A stretch of 64,000 nt of DNA from Rhodoferax_B sp049316285 (GCF_049316285.1 NZ_JBMOXA010000009.1:124001-188000), one strand, 5' to 3'; counted from the stretch's first letter, positions 33,488 to 43,130 are shown. A program made the numbers and translations. Notes: a model not told the origin generated them from the letters alone.

Positions 33488-34393
33488 TCAGGCCGTCAGG
33501 CGCTCCATGGCTTCGCGGTACTTGGCAGCGGTTTTTTCCACCACTTCACGCGGCAGGCGCGGTGCGGGCGGGGTCTTGCTCCAGGGTTTGCCGTCCACCG
33601 TGGCTTGCTCCAGCCAGTCGCGCACAAACTGCTTGTCGTAGCTCGGCGGGTTGATGCCTTCCTGGTAACTTTCCAACGGCCAGAAGCGCGACGAATCGGG
33701 TGTCAGCACTTCGTCCATCAGGTGCAGCTTGCCCTCGTTGTCCAGGCCGAATTCGAACTTGGTGTCGGCAATGATGATGCCCTTGGCCAGTGCGATTTTC
33801 GAGGCCTCTTGGTAGATGGCGATGCTGATGCTGCGGATTTGTTCGGCCAATTCGGGGCCGACGATATCGACCACCTTCTCGTAGGTGATGTTTTCGTCGT
33901 GTTCACCCATTTCGGCCTTGGCCGCAGGGGTGAAGATGGGTTCGGGCAGGCGGCTGGCGTTGCGCAGGCCAGGTGGCAGCGGCACGCCGCAGACGGCCTG
34001 GTTTTGCTGGTACTCGGCCCAGCCACTACCGGCCAGGTAACCACGCACCACGGCTTCCACGGGAATCGGCTTCAGGCGCTTGACCAGCATGGAGCGGCCA
34101 CGCACTTGCGCCACTTCATCAGGGGTGACCACACTTTCGGGGTCTTCACCGGTCAGGTGATTCGGGCACAGGTGGCCGAGTTGGCCAAACCAGAACAGCG
34201 CCATTTGCGTCAGCAATTCGCCTTTGCCGGGGATGGGCTCGCCCATGATGACGTCGAAGGCGCTCAGGCGGTCGCTGGCCACCATCAGGATGCGGTCGGT
34301 GCCCACGGCGTAGTTGTCGCGCACCTTGCCGCGCGCCAGCAGGGGCAAGGACTTCAGGGAAGAGGTATGGAGGGACGGAGCGGCAGTGGTCAT
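33488..34393 (-). CDS. purC: Phosphoribosylaminoimidazole-succinocarboxamide synthase
   Basis: 301 residues from MTTAAPSL; upstream in-frame sequence overlaps the fba terminator and is unlikely coding. SAICAR synthetase motifs: RGKVRDNYAVG, DRLSAFDVIMGEPIPGKG, VVRGYLAGSGW and LIDEVLTPDSSRFW-like MDEVLTPDSSRFW. Catalyses ATP-dependent coupling of aspartate to CAIR, the step after PurE/PurK, encoded 3 kb away. This longer, yeast-like type is usual in betaproteobacteria. It lies downstream of fba but behind a terminator. Confidence 0.95.
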   Translation of the reverse strand: MTTAAPSLHTSSLKSLPLLARGKVRDNYAVGTDRILMVASDRLSAFDVIMGEPIPGKGELLTQMALFWFGQLGHLCPNHLTGEDPESVVTPDEVAQVRGRSMLVKRLKPIPVEAVVRGYLAGSGWAEYQQNQAVCGVPLPPGLRNASRLPEPIFTPAAKAEMGEHDENITYEKVVDIVGPELAEQIRSISIAIYQEASKIALAKGIIIADTKFEFGLDNEGKLHLMDEVLTPDSSRFWPLESYQEGINPPSYDKQFVRDWLEQATVDGKPWSKTPPAPRLPREVVEKTAAKYREAMERLTA

Positions 34394-34457
34394 GTCAGTG
34401 GGGTCCGGGTTCAAATTCAAGGCCAAGGGGCTATTGTCCCTCAATGCGCAGCCAAGC

Positions 34458-34485
34458 AAAAAGCCACCCTGGCGGGTGGCTTTTT
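34458..34485 (-). terminator. Rho-independent terminator after fba
   Basis: A 12-bp stem (34458-34469 with 34474-34485) with a 4-nt loop; on the minus strand it ends in a T run. It closes fba and isolates purC. Confidence 0.92.
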
Positions 34486-34504
34486 AGGGCGAAACAGCGA
34501 ATGC

Positions 34505-35569
34505 TTAGTTCACCAGCTGCGCGAGTTCACCCTTGGCGTATTTGGCGGCCACAACCTGCAGGCTGTCGCCCTTGATCTTGGCGCCTTGGCCTTCGCAGCC
34601 GAATTCCAGGTAACGCGCCTTGCACACCGCCTTGGCGGCTTCACGCGCGGGCTTGAGCCATTCGCGGGCGTCGAACTTGTCGGGGTTCTCGGCCAGGAAC
34701 TTGCGCACCGCGCCGGTCATGGCCAGGCGAATGTCGGTGTCGATGTTGATCTTGCGCACGCCGTACTTGATGGCTTCCTGGATTTCAGCCACGGGCACGC
34801 CATAGGTTTCCTTCATCTTGCCGCCGTACTGGTTGATGATCGCCAGCAGTTCTTGTGGCACGGAAGAAGAACCGTGCATCACCAGGTGGGTGTTGGGGAT
34901 GCGTTTGTGGATTTCTTTCACGCGGCTGATGGCCAGGATGTCGCCCGTGGGTGGGCGGCTGAACTTGTAGGCGCCATGGCTGGTGCCGATGGCAATGGCC
35001 AGCGCGTCCAACTGGGTGGCCTTGACGAACTGGGCGGCTTCTTCGGGATCGGTCAGCATCTGGCTGTGGTCCAGCTTGCCTTCGGCGCCAATGCCGTCTT
35101 CTTCGCCAGCTTCGCCGGTTTCCAGGTTGCCCAGGCAGCCGAGTTCACCTTCCACGGTGACACCCACCTTGTGCGCCATGTCCACCACCTTGCGTGTCAC
35201 GTCGACGTTGTAGGCGAAATCGGCTGGGGTCTTGCCGTCTTCACGCAGCGAGCCGTCCATCATCACCGAGCCAAAGCCCAGGCCGATGGCGCCTTCGCAG
35301 ACCTTGGGCGTGGTGCCGTGGTCCTGGTGCATCACCAGCGGAATGTGTGGGTAGGCCTCGCAGGCGGCTTCGATCAGGTGCTTGATGAAGGGCTCACCGG
35401 CGTATTTGCGTGCGCCAGCACTGGCTTGCAGGATGACCGGGGCGCCGACTTCATCGGCGGCCATCATCACGGCCTGGACTTGTTCCAGGTTGTTCACATT
35501 AAAAGCCGGGATGCCGTAGCCGTGTTCAGCGGCGTGGTCCAGCAGTTCACGCATCGAGACGAGTGCCAT
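34505..35569 (-). CDS. fba: Fructose-bisphosphate aldolase, class II (Calvin/glycolysis type)
   Basis: 354 residues. Class II signatures: YGIPAFNVNNLEQVQAVM, metal-binding LVMHQDHG, DGSLREDGKTP, VEGELGCLG and THLVMHGSSSVP with KINIDTDIR near the C-terminus. Cleaves fructose 1,6-bisphosphate to dihydroxyacetone phosphate and glyceraldehyde 3-phosphate, metal-dependent. Lies downstream of pyk on the same strand but behind the terminator at 35731. pgk is a few kb upstream, making a loose glycolytic cluster pgk-pyk-fba. Confidence 0.95.
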   Translation of the reverse strand: MALVSMRELLDHAAEHGYGIPAFNVNNLEQVQAVMMAADEVGAPVILQASAGARKYAGEPFIKHLIEAACEAYPHIPLVMHQDHGTTPKVCEGAIGLGFGSVMMDGSLREDGKTPADFAYNVDVTRKVVDMAHKVGVTVEGELGCLGNLETGEAGEEDGIGAEGKLDHSQMLTDPEEAAQFVKATQLDALAIAIGTSHGAYKFSRPPTGDILAISRVKEIHKRIPNTHLVMHGSSSVPQELLAIINQYGGKMKETYGVPVAEIQEAIKYGVRKINIDTDIRLAMTGAVRKFLAENPDKFDAREWLKPAREAAKAVCKARYLEFGCEGQGAKIKGDSLQVVAAKYAKGELAQLVN

Positions 35570-35730
35570 GGTGCTAAGTCCTGAGAGTTAAAAAGTGGGG
35601 TCAAGCGGGGTGGGCCAGTTTTTGACAACTTGGTAACCGCTTGGTAACTCACGCGATTTTAGCCCGTCGCCGTTGACCAAGGTTTGGAAAATGTCGGGCC
35701 GCAACGTCACCAGATGTCAGCGCAAGACGC

Positions 35731-35768
35731 AAAAAAGCCATGCCGGGCGGCTGGCGCGGCATGGCTTT
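35731..35768 (-). terminator. Rho-independent terminator after pyk
   Basis: A 12-bp stem (35734-35745 with 35757-35768), loop of 11 nt, followed on the minus strand by a run of T opposite 35731-35736. It ends the pyruvate kinase transcript. The rest of the 35570-35807 gap holds only the fba upstream region. Confidence 0.92.
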
Positions 35769-35807
35769 GGGGATGACTTTTGGCGCAGAACGCGCCGGTC
35801 TTGGCGT

Positions 35808-37244
35808 TTAACCGACCTGGCAGATCTTCAGCATATTCGTGCCGCCCGGTGCGCCCATGGGCTCGCCGCAGGTAATGGCATAGATGTCACCGCTTTGCAC
35901 AATTGCGCGCTTTGTGAGGTGGCGTTCGGCTTCGACGAGTGCGGTGTCGCGGTCGGCGCTGGCATCCATCAACAAGGGGCGCACATTGCGGTACATCGCC
36001 ATCTTGCGTTGCGTCGACAGGCGCGGCGTGAGTGCGTAGATCGGCACATGGATGCTGTGACGGCTCATCCACAAGGCGGTGGAGCCGCTGTCAGTCAGCG
36101 CCACAATCGCCTTCGCCCCCAGGTGGGTGGCGGTGAACAACGCGCCCATGGCGATGGACTGGTCTATGCGCTTGAAGACCTTGCCGGTGAAGTCGGCGTC
36201 CAGCTGACCGTAGTCGGCCTTCTCGGCTTCAACACAGATGTTGGCCATCTCACGCACGGTCTCCAGCGGAAACTTGCCGGCGGCGGTTTCGGCGCTCAGC
36301 ATCACGGCGTCGGTGCCGTCGAGCACGGCATTGGCCACGTCGCTCACTTCGGCACGTGTCGGTACCGGGTTGGTGATCATGCTTTCCATCATCTGGGTGG
36401 CGGTGATGACGAACTTGTCGCTTTCACGCGCCATGCGGATCATGCGTTTTTGCAGCGCTGGCACGGCCGCATTGCCGACTTCAACCGCCAGGTCGCCACG
36501 CGCCACCATGATGCCGTCGCTGGCGTCCAGAATGCTTTGCAGGTGGGGAATGGCTTCGGCGCGTTCGATCTTCGCAACCAGGCCGGGCTTGTGGTTGAAC
36601 TCGGCCGCCGCCACGTTGCACAACTGGCGCGCCATTTCCATGTCGGTGGCGTTTTTCGGAAAGCTCACGGCCACGTAATCGGCCTGGAAAGCCATGGCGG
36701 TTTTGATGTCGTCCATGTCTTTGGCGGTCAACGCAGGTGCGGTCAAGCCGCCGCCCTTTTTGTTGATGCCTTTGTTATTCGACAACTCGCCGCCCAGATT
36801 CACCGTGGTGTGCACGGCTTCACCGCGCACGGCGTCCACCGTCATGACGATCAGGCCGTCGTTCAGCAGCAAAACATCACCGGCCTTGACGTCGCGCGGC
36901 AGTTGCTTGTAGTCCAGACCCACGCCATCGATGTCGCCCAGTTCCGTGCGCGAGGCGTCGAGCACAAATTTCTGGCCGGGCTCGAGCATGACCTTGCCTT
37001 CGGCAAACTTGCCAACGCGGATCTTCGGGCCTTGCAGGTCGGCCATGATGGCGACTTCACGGCCGGCGCGGCGCGCGGCATCGCGCACCATGGAAGCACG
37101 GTCGATATGGTCTTGCGCCTTGCCGTGGCTGAAGTTCAGCCGTACAACGTTGACCCCATCACGGATCATCTGTTCCAGCAGCTGCGGATCGCTGGAAGCA
37201 GGGCCCAAAGTAGCAACAATCTTGGTAGCACGACGCGGCTTCAT
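35808..37244 (-). CDS. pyk: Pyruvate kinase
   Basis: 478 residues starting at MKPRRATKIVATLGPASSD; two in-frame upstream ATGs (37259, 37274) exist, but the GGAG at -13 fits the 37244 start and the usual length. Conserved segments: NFSHGKAQDH, GPKIRVG, AKIERAEAI and MVARGDLAVE, and the TATQMMESM loop. Transfers phosphate from PEP to ADP, the last step of glycolysis. The 37275-37550 gap to the divergent desaturase has no gene, only promoters and a short GTCAGG hairpin. Confidence 0.95.
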   Translation of the reverse strand: MKPRRATKIVATLGPASSDPQLLEQMIRDGVNVVRLNFSHGKAQDHIDRASMVRDAARRAGREVAIMADLQGPKIRVGKFAEGKVMLEPGQKFVLDASRTELGDIDGVGLDYKQLPRDVKAGDVLLLNDGLIVMTVDAVRGEAVHTTVNLGGELSNNKGINKKGGGLTAPALTAKDMDDIKTAMAFQADYVAVSFPKNATDMEMARQLCNVAAAEFNHKPGLVAKIERAEAIPHLQSILDASDGIMVARGDLAVEVGNAAVPALQKRMIRMARESDKFVITATQMMESMITNPVPTRAEVSDVANAVLDGTDAVMLSAETAAGKFPLETVREMANICVEAEKADYGQLDADFTGKVFKRIDQSIAMGALFTATHLGAKAIVALTDSGSTALWMSRHSIHVPIYALTPRLSTQRKMAMYRNVRPLLMDASADRDTALVEAERHLTKRAIVQSGDIYAITCGEPMGAPGGTNMLKICQVG

Positions 37245-37550
37245 ATCAACGGTCTCCATGTGAACTGTCCCCATGTAATTTAGTTTCCATTTTCACATGA
37301 AACCAAGAACATTCAGGTTACAAAATAAGCTCATTTGGCGCGCACAACACCCGGGTTTTAGCGCGGCAACCCCTGACGCCATAGGGGTGTCAGGCAAACG
37401 TGGTAAAACCAAACAGTCCAGCCACGCCTCCTATCATTGATCCGGGTCAGCCTGTGTCCCAAGGGTTACGCTTAAGATCGGCTGCACACTGGTTTTCCTG
37501 GGTCTTTGCGGCGCACAAGGCGCCGACATCTTTGAATTGAAATTTTTGAC

Positions 37551-38669
37551 ATGACGTCACAGTCCGACACGACCGCGCCGGAAGCTCCGCCGCAACCCCT
37601 GGCATTCGATGCGCCGCTGCCGCATCGCAAAGTGATACGTTCCTGGCTGCTTCCGTTGGCCCAGCGCAACACCTGGAAAGCCTTCAGCCTGCTGATTCTC
37701 GACTATGTCGTGTTGCTGGCCCTGCTGGCCGGTGTGGTTTTGTTTGAATCCGTCTGGCTGATGCTGCTGTGTGGCCTGGCCGCCGGCTTTGTGATCGGCC
37801 GCCTGTTTGTGGTGGGCCACGATGGTTGCCACCAAAGCCTGACCGAACACCGCCGCCTGAACAAGTGGCTGGGCCGCATCGCCTTTTTGCCCTCCATGAC
37901 CGCCTACAGCCTATGGGACGTGGGCCACAACGTGGTGCACCATGGTTTCACCAACCTCAAGGGTGTGGACTTTGTGTGGGCGCCACTCACGCAGGAGGAA
38001 TACGCCGCGCTATCACCCGCGGGCAAGCTGCTGCAGCGCATCTACCGCAGCGGCTGGGGCCCAGGCCTGTACTACATGATAGAAATCTGGTGGAAGAAGA
38101 TGATGTTCCCCAGCAAATCGCAAATGGGCAACACCAACCGCGCCATCTTCACCTGGGACTGCCTATTGGTCACCGGCTTTGCCGTGATCTGGATCGCCGC
38201 CCTGGTGGGCGCCGCGTTGTACACCGACCAGTCCATCTGGCTGCTGTTGCTGCTGGGTTTTGTGGTGCCCATGTTCTTCTGGTTCAACATGATGGGCTTT
38301 GTGATCTACGGCCACCACACCCACGTCAAGGTGTCCTGGCACAACGACCGCGCCACCTGGCAGCGTGCCCAGCCGTTTGTGTCGACCACCGTGCACCTGA
38401 CCTTCCCGGTGCAGATTGGCGCCATGCTGCACCACATCATGGAGCACACCGCACACCACGTGGACATGAGCATTCCGCTGTACAAGCTGAAGGCCGCACA
38501 GGCCAAGCTTGAAGAACTGCTGCCCCAACGCATCGTGGTGCAGCCGTTCTCATGGCGCTGGTACTTCGACACCGCGCGTGCCTGCAAGCTGTATGACTTC
38601 TCGCGCAACTGCTGGACCGACTTCCAGGGCCGCATGACCAGCCCACCACGGGCGGCGATGCCGGCTTAA
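37551..38669 (+). CDS. Fatty acid desaturase, membrane di-iron type
   Basis: 372 residues with four hydrophobic segments and the three His boxes H90DGCH94, H126NVVHH131 and H299TAHH303 preceded by LHHIME. The eight-histidine di-iron motif marks an acyl-lipid desaturase, Delta12/Delta9-like; regiochemistry cannot be read. Membrane fluidity adjustment is the likely role. The N-terminus is polar, Pro-rich (about 1-25). Monocistronic, divergent from pyk, and followed by a hairpin shared with the convergent ABC gene. A partner ferredoxin gene is not adjacent. Confidence 0.9.
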   Translation: MTSQSDTTAPEAPPQPLAFDAPLPHRKVIRSWLLPLAQRNTWKAFSLLILDYVVLLALLAGVVLFESVWLMLLCGLAAGFVIGRLFVVGHDGCHQSLTEHRRLNKWLGRIAFLPSMTAYSLWDVGHNVVHHGFTNLKGVDFVWAPLTQEEYAALSPAGKLLQRIYRSGWGPGLYYMIEIWWKKMMFPSKSQMGNTNRAIFTWDCLLVTGFAVIWIAALVGAALYTDQSIWLLLLLGFVVPMFFWFNMMGFVIYGHHTHVKVSWHNDRATWQRAQPFVSTTVHLTFPVQIGAMLHHIMEHTAHHVDMSIPLYKLKAAQAKLEELLPQRIVVQPFSWRWYFDTARACKLYDFSRNCWTDFQGRMTSPPRAAMPA

Positions 38670-38687
38670 CGGCCTCGGCCCCATCCC

Positions 38688-38720
38688 ACGGCTTAGCCGG
38701 CGACCTGCCTGCTAAGCCGT
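38688..38720. terminator. Hairpin between convergent desaturase and ABC genes
   Basis: A perfect 10-bp inverted repeat (38688-38697 with 38711-38720), loop 13 nt. It overlaps the final codons of the ABC ATPase. T-richness after the stem is only partial, so a bidirectional terminator is likely but not certain. Confidence 0.55.
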
Positions 38721-40004
38721 TTCGCTTTCTGGCAGGGTCAGTCTGGATGTGTGGAAGTCGTAGCCATAGACCTCGCCGTAGCGGCCCCACTCAATCGCCA
38801 CTTCCAGCACGCGCTGGGCTTCTTCGGCTTCGAAAAACTCCTCCAGCAACTCCAGATAACGCTTGTCGGGCAAGGTGCCGCTAGGCTCGGACTCCAGGTC
38901 GCGCCGGATGTGCGCGGCCAGCGGCACATGCGTCAGCAGTTGCTGGCCAAACATTTCCTGCTTGCGCACCTGGTCGGCATCGACATAGTGCTGGCCCAGC
39001 GGCGTGAGGTGGATGTCGCCGTGGTCTACATGGGCCAGCCCAAGCAAAGCCAGAGCCTCGTAGGTGGGAAACAATTCTTCATCGGGCAGTTCGGCCTCTT
39101 CGGCCAGGCGCGGCAAATCGGCGTGGCCGTTGAAAGGCGCACCAGCCAACATGTCGAGCACACCTTCTATGCGGCTGACATCGGTGGCGGGCAGGCGGTA
39201 ACCGGCGTGTGCCGACTCTGGCGCCCCGGCCGCAGCGGCTTGCACGGGGTGCTGCGTCATCAGGCCGTAGACCTCGTCGATCAACGCGCGCACTTCCACC
39301 GAATCGGCATTGCGCGGACGTGGCAGGCGGATGTGCACCTCGTCGCGTATACGGCCCGGGTCGCTGGCCAGGATGATGATGCGGTCGGCCATCATCACCG
39401 CCTCTTCGATGTTGTGCGACACGATCAGAATGCCCTTGGTCGGGATCTTGTCGCCGTCCCACAGCGCCAGCATGTCGTTGCGCAGGGTTTCGCCGGTCAA
39501 CACGTCCAGTGCCGAAAAGGCTTCGTCCATCAGCAGGATGTCGGGGTTGGTGACCAGCGCACGCGCAATGCCCACACGCTGCTTCATGCCGCCCGACAGC
39601 TCACGCGGCAGCGCGCCGCCAAAACCAGCCAGGCCTATCAGCTCGAGCACGGCATCGGCGCGCTTCTCGCGTTCTGCGGCCGGCACACCTTGGGCCTCCA
39701 GGCCCAGCTCGACGTTTTGCTGCACCGTGAGCCACGGAAACAAGGCAAACGACTGGAACACCATGGCAATACCCGCCACCGGCCGGTGGATGGCTTGCTG
39801 GCGGTAGGCCGCCCGGCCATGGTCGGCCGGAATCAGGCCCGCAATGATGCGCAGCAGTGTGGATTTGCCCGAGCCTGACTTGCCCAGCAGCGCCACGATT
39901 TCACCATCGGCGAGTTCAAAGTCGACCGAGCTCAGCACCGTGCGGGCGGAGCCATCGGCGGCCGAGAACGACTTGGCCACCCCTTGCAGTTCAATCAGAT
40001 TCAT
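38712..40004 (-). CDS. ABC transporter ATP-binding protein with C-terminal AAA-associated domain
   Basis: 430 residues. Nitrate/sulfonate/taurine-type ATPase (1-~255): Walker A GKSGSGKST (41-49), LSGGMKQRVGIARAL, LLMDEAFSALD. An extra ~165-residue C-terminal domain follows (about 275-430), with a winged-helix-like RIEGVLDMLA, LPDEELFPTYEALALLGLAH and VLEVAIEWGRYGEVYG, the AAA-associated domain found in such ATPases. The start overlaps the permease stop (ATGA). The C-terminal domain may sense or regulate transport. Anion transport is inferred. Confidence 0.88.
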   Translation of the reverse strand: MNLIELQGVAKSFSAADGSARTVLSSVDFELADGEIVALLGKSGSGKSTLLRIIAGLIPADHGRAAYRQQAIHRPVAGIAMVFQSFALFPWLTVQQNVELGLEAQGVPAAEREKRADAVLELIGLAGFGGALPRELSGGMKQRVGIARALVTNPDILLMDEAFSALDVLTGETLRNDMLALWDGDKIPTKGILIVSHNIEEAVMMADRIIILASDPGRIRDEVHIRLPRPRNADSVEVRALIDEVYGLMTQHPVQAAAAGAPESAHAGYRLPATDVSRIEGVLDMLAGAPFNGHADLPRLAEEAELPDEELFPTYEALALLGLAHVDHGDIHLTPLGQHYVDADQVRKQEMFGQQLLTHVPLAAHIRRDLESEPSGTLPDKRYLELLEEFFEAEEAQRVLEVAIEWGRYGEVYGYDFHTSRLTLPESETA

Positions 40005-41725
40005 CGTTGACTCTCCGCCAGCAGATACAGCTTGCGCCAGAAAAACCGGTTCAACAGCATCACAAAAATACACATCACGCCTATGCCCAGCGCGATGCGG
40101 TGGAAGTCGCCCACATCGGTCATGTGTTTGATGTAGCTGCCCAGGCCGTTGGCCACCAGGGTGGTGTCGCCCCAGGTCACGTATTCGGCGACGATGCTGG
40201 CGTTCCACGAGCCGCCGCTGGCGGTGATGGCCCCGGTCACATAGGCCGGAAACACGGCCGGCAAATAAACACGTTTCCACTTCAGCCAGCCGCGCACACC
40301 CAGGTTGTCGGCTGCCAGGCGCAGCTCGTTGGGAATCGCCGCAGCCCCGGCCACCACGTTGAACAGGATGTACCACTGCGTGCCGAACACCATCAGCGGG
40401 CTGAGCCAGATATTCGGATTGAGCTTCCAGGTCACCAGCAGGTAGACCACCAGCGGAAACATCAGGTTGACCGGAAACGCCGCCAGGAACTGCGCCACCG
40501 CCTGCACACGCTGCGAATACGCCGGCCGCAGGCCTATCCACACCGCCACCGGCACCCACACCAGCGAAGCCAGCCCAATCAGCAGCAGCACCCGCAGCAG
40601 CGTGATGCAGCCGAGCATCACCACATGCGCCGCCTCGCCCCAGCCCACCACGGTGTGCACAAACAGCAGCAAGCAGCCAAACGCGGCCAGTGTGCCCAGC
40701 ACCAGAACCACGTCCCAGACCCGCGCCCAGATGGGGTTGGCAAAGCTAGAAGGCGTGGTGGGCGCTGTATCGCTGCGCGCGCTGCTGAACCAGCCCAGCG
40801 CACCGCGCATGGCGCGCCAGAAACGCTGGGTCAGCGCACGCATCCAGTGGCTGCGGCCCATCCAGTCGAGCAGCCAGGACTGCTGCGCGGTGTCGCCCTG
40901 GGAATCCTCAAACCGGAACTTGTTGGCCCAGGCCAGCAGCGGGCGGAAGAACAACTGGTCGTACACCAGTATGCCCACCAGCATGGCGCCAATGGCGTAG
41001 GCAATTGCCATGCCGTTTTTGTCTTCGATGGCGACCGCGATGTACGAGCCTATGCCGGGCAGCTTGATGTCCTGGTTGGCCACCGAAATGGCCTCGGCCG
41101 CGACCAGGAAGAACCAGCCGCCGGACATCGACATCATCATGTTCCACAACAGCCCGGGCATGGCAAACGGCAGCTCCAGCCGCCAGAAGCGTTGCCAGGC
41201 CGAGAGGCGGAACATGCGCGAGGCCTCGTTCAGCTCGTCGGGCACGTTGCGGATCGAGGTGTACAGGCTGAACGCCATGTTCCAGGCCTGCGAGGTGAAG
41301 ATGGCGAAGATGGCCGCACACTCCACGCCCAGCAAGCTGCCGGGAAACAGCGCAATGAAGGGCGCAATGGCAATCGCCTGAAAGCCCAGAATCGGCACCG
41401 ACTGCAAGATGTCCAGCAGCGGAATCATGGCCTTTTCGGCGGCGCGGTACTTGGCGGCAAGGGCCGCGAAAACGAACGCGAACAGCAGCGAAAAGCCCAG
41501 CGCAATGAACATGCGCAGCGTGGTGCGCAGCAGGTAGTAGGGCAGGACCTCGGGCGAGAGCGAGATCTCCAGCGACTCGCCCATGGCAAACGGCTTGGCC
41601 ATCTGCGCCGCGCCAAACGCCAGTGCCAGCAGAATCGCCAGCACCAGGGGCAAGAGGGCGAAGTCCCAACGGTTGGGCGTGGTCGCCAAAAGGCCGCCGC
41701 CGGGCAGCTTGCGCCATTTGTCCAT
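40001..41725 (-). CDS. Double-domain ABC permease (duplicated anion transport permease)
   Basis: 574 residues carrying two BPD permease modules in one chain, with about twelve hydrophobic segments. The two EAA-like loops are NEASRMFRLSAWQRFWRLEL and ELRLAADNLGVRGWLKWKRV. This is the duplicated permease of the nitrate/sulfonate-like class, which functions as a pseudo-dimer. It is coupled to the ATPase gene downstream (ATGA). No periplasmic substrate-binding gene is in the operon or nearby, so the substrate is unknown. Confidence 0.85.
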   Translation of the reverse strand: MDKWRKLPGGGLLATTPNRWDFALLPLVLAILLALAFGAAQMAKPFAMGESLEISLSPEVLPYYLLRTTLRMFIALGFSLLFAFVFAALAAKYRAAEKAMIPLLDILQSVPILGFQAIAIAPFIALFPGSLLGVECAAIFAIFTSQAWNMAFSLYTSIRNVPDELNEASRMFRLSAWQRFWRLELPFAMPGLLWNMMMSMSGGWFFLVAAEAISVANQDIKLPGIGSYIAVAIEDKNGMAIAYAIGAMLVGILVYDQLFFRPLLAWANKFRFEDSQGDTAQQSWLLDWMGRSHWMRALTQRFWRAMRGALGWFSSARSDTAPTTPSSFANPIWARVWDVVLVLGTLAAFGCLLLFVHTVVGWGEAAHVVMLGCITLLRVLLLIGLASLVWVPVAVWIGLRPAYSQRVQAVAQFLAAFPVNLMFPLVVYLLVTWKLNPNIWLSPLMVFGTQWYILFNVVAGAAAIPNELRLAADNLGVRGWLKWKRVYLPAVFPAYVTGAITASGGSWNASIVAEYVTWGDTTLVANGLGSYIKHMTDVGDFHRIALGIGVMCIFVMLLNRFFWRKLYLLAESQR

Positions 41726-41801
41726 CGTTCACCCTCCCGTCACGGCCAGTCACATGTTGTCAGGCCGGGAGTGGAACACCGTTTTGTAAAGACGGTATGA
41801 A

Positions 41802-41835
41802 TCAATCAGCCGAAGTCACAACTTCGACCGATTGA
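41802..41835. repeat. Imperfect hairpin after pgk
   Basis: Inverted repeat 41802-41815 with 41822-41835 matches at 12 of 14 positions with a 6-nt loop. It lies just beyond the pgk stop on the minus strand, so it could be a weak or Rho-assisted terminator; there is no clear T tract. Confidence 0.4.
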
Positions 41836-41838
41836 AGG

Positions 41839-43032
41839 TCAAGCCGCCGCGCGTTTTTGCAGAATCTCGAACGCTGGCAGGGTCTTGCCTTCCAGGATTT
41901 CCAGGAAAGCGCCACCACCGGTGGAGATGTAGCCCACCTCTTTTTCAATGCCGTATTTGGCGATGGCGGCCAGTGTGTCACCGCCGCCCGCTATCGAAAA
42001 CGCAGCACTTTCGGCGATTGCACGGGCAATGGTTTCCGTGCCGTGGGCAAACGCGTCGAACTCGAACACACCCACGGGGCCGTTCCAGACAATGGTGCCG
42101 GCCTTCTTCAATTGCGTGGCCAGGGCGGCAGCGGTTTGCGGGCCTATGTCCAGGATCAGGTCGTCATCGGCCACGTCCGTAGCGGCTTTGACGGTGGCCA
42201 CGGCGTCGGCCGCGAAGGTCTTGGCAGTGACCACGTCGGTCGGGATTGGCACGGCAGCACCGCGTGCCTGCATGGCGTCGATCACGGCTTTGGCTTCGCT
42301 CACCAGATCGGCTTCGGCCAGGCTCTTGCCTATCTTCAGGCCGGCGGCCAGCATGAAGGTGTTGGCAATGCCGCCACCGACGATGAGCTGGTCCACCTTT
42401 TCGGCCAGGCTCTTCAAAATGGTCAGCTTGGTCGACACCTTGGAGCCCGCCACAATCGCCACCAGCGGGCGCTGGGGTTGGGCCAGGGCCTTGGTGATGG
42501 CGTCGATCTCGGCCGCCAGCAATGGGCCGGCACAGGCCACCTTGGCATATTCGGCGATGCCGTAGGTCGTGCCTTCGGCGCGGTGGGCGGTGCCAAAGGC
42601 GTCGTTCACGAAGATGTCGCACAGCGCGGCCATCTTTTGCGCCAACTCGGGCTTGTTCTTCTTTTCACCAACGTTGACGCGGCAGTTTTCCAACAGCACC
42701 ACCTGGCCAGGAGCGACGCTCACGCCGTCGACCCAGTTGGCCACCAGCGGCACTTCGCGACCCAGCAGTTCACCCAGGCGCTTGGCCACGGGTGCGAGCG
42801 AGTCTTCGGGCTTGAACTCGCCCTCCGTGGGGCGACCCAGGTGCGAGGTCACCATCACCGCGGCGCCGGCGTCCAGCGCCTGCTGTATGCAGGGCACCGA
42901 GGCGCGGATGCGGGTGTCTTCGGTGATTTGGCCGGCATCGTCCTGGGGCACGTTCAGGTCGGCACGGATGAACACCCGTTGACCCGAGACCTTGCCCTGG
43001 GCACACAAATCGGAAAAGCGCAAAACGTTCAT
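41839..43032 (-). CDS. pgk: Phosphoglycerate kinase
   Basis: 397 residues. Conserved segments: VFIRADLNVPQDDAGQITEDTR-like RADLNVP, VMVTSHLGRPTEG, FVNDAFGTAHR, AIVAGSKVSTK, LIVGGGIANTF and WNGPVGVFE with GGGDTLAAIAK. Glycolytic/gluconeogenic enzyme interconverting 1,3-bisphosphoglycerate and 3-phosphoglycerate with ADP/ATP. No gap (GAPDH) gene is adjacent. The following gene on the same strand is the ABC permease, after a hairpin. Confidence 0.95.
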   Translation of the reverse strand: MNVLRFSDLCAQGKVSGQRVFIRADLNVPQDDAGQITEDTRIRASVPCIQQALDAGAAVMVTSHLGRPTEGEFKPEDSLAPVAKRLGELLGREVPLVANWVDGVSVAPGQVVLLENCRVNVGEKKNKPELAQKMAALCDIFVNDAFGTAHRAEGTTYGIAEYAKVACAGPLLAAEIDAITKALAQPQRPLVAIVAGSKVSTKLTILKSLAEKVDQLIVGGGIANTFMLAAGLKIGKSLAEADLVSEAKAVIDAMQARGAAVPIPTDVVTAKTFAADAVATVKAATDVADDDLILDIGPQTAAALATQLKKAGTIVWNGPVGVFEFDAFAHGTETIARAIAESAAFSIAGGGDTLAAIAKYGIEKEVGYISTGGGAFLEILEGKTLPAFEILQKRAAA

Positions 43033-43130
43033 GGCAACTACTCGCTGAAGATGAAGAAAGAGGTGTTCCGAGCGCGGAACTTGGCGCCGATTCTAGAAGC
43101 GCCAGCGCCGCTGTGGTGCAGGTCGGGGCG

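Noticed and set aside
33605..35584. Open frame of ~660 codons on the plus strand
   Set aside because: It runs opposite purC and fba, has low-complexity His/Gln/Gly/Val composition and no recognisable motif; it is a shadow of high-GC codon use.
39857..41800. Open frame of ~647 codons on the plus strand opposite the ABC genes
   Set aside because: Composition is dominated by His, Arg, Gln and Gly, with no domain; the minus-strand ABC genes account for the region.
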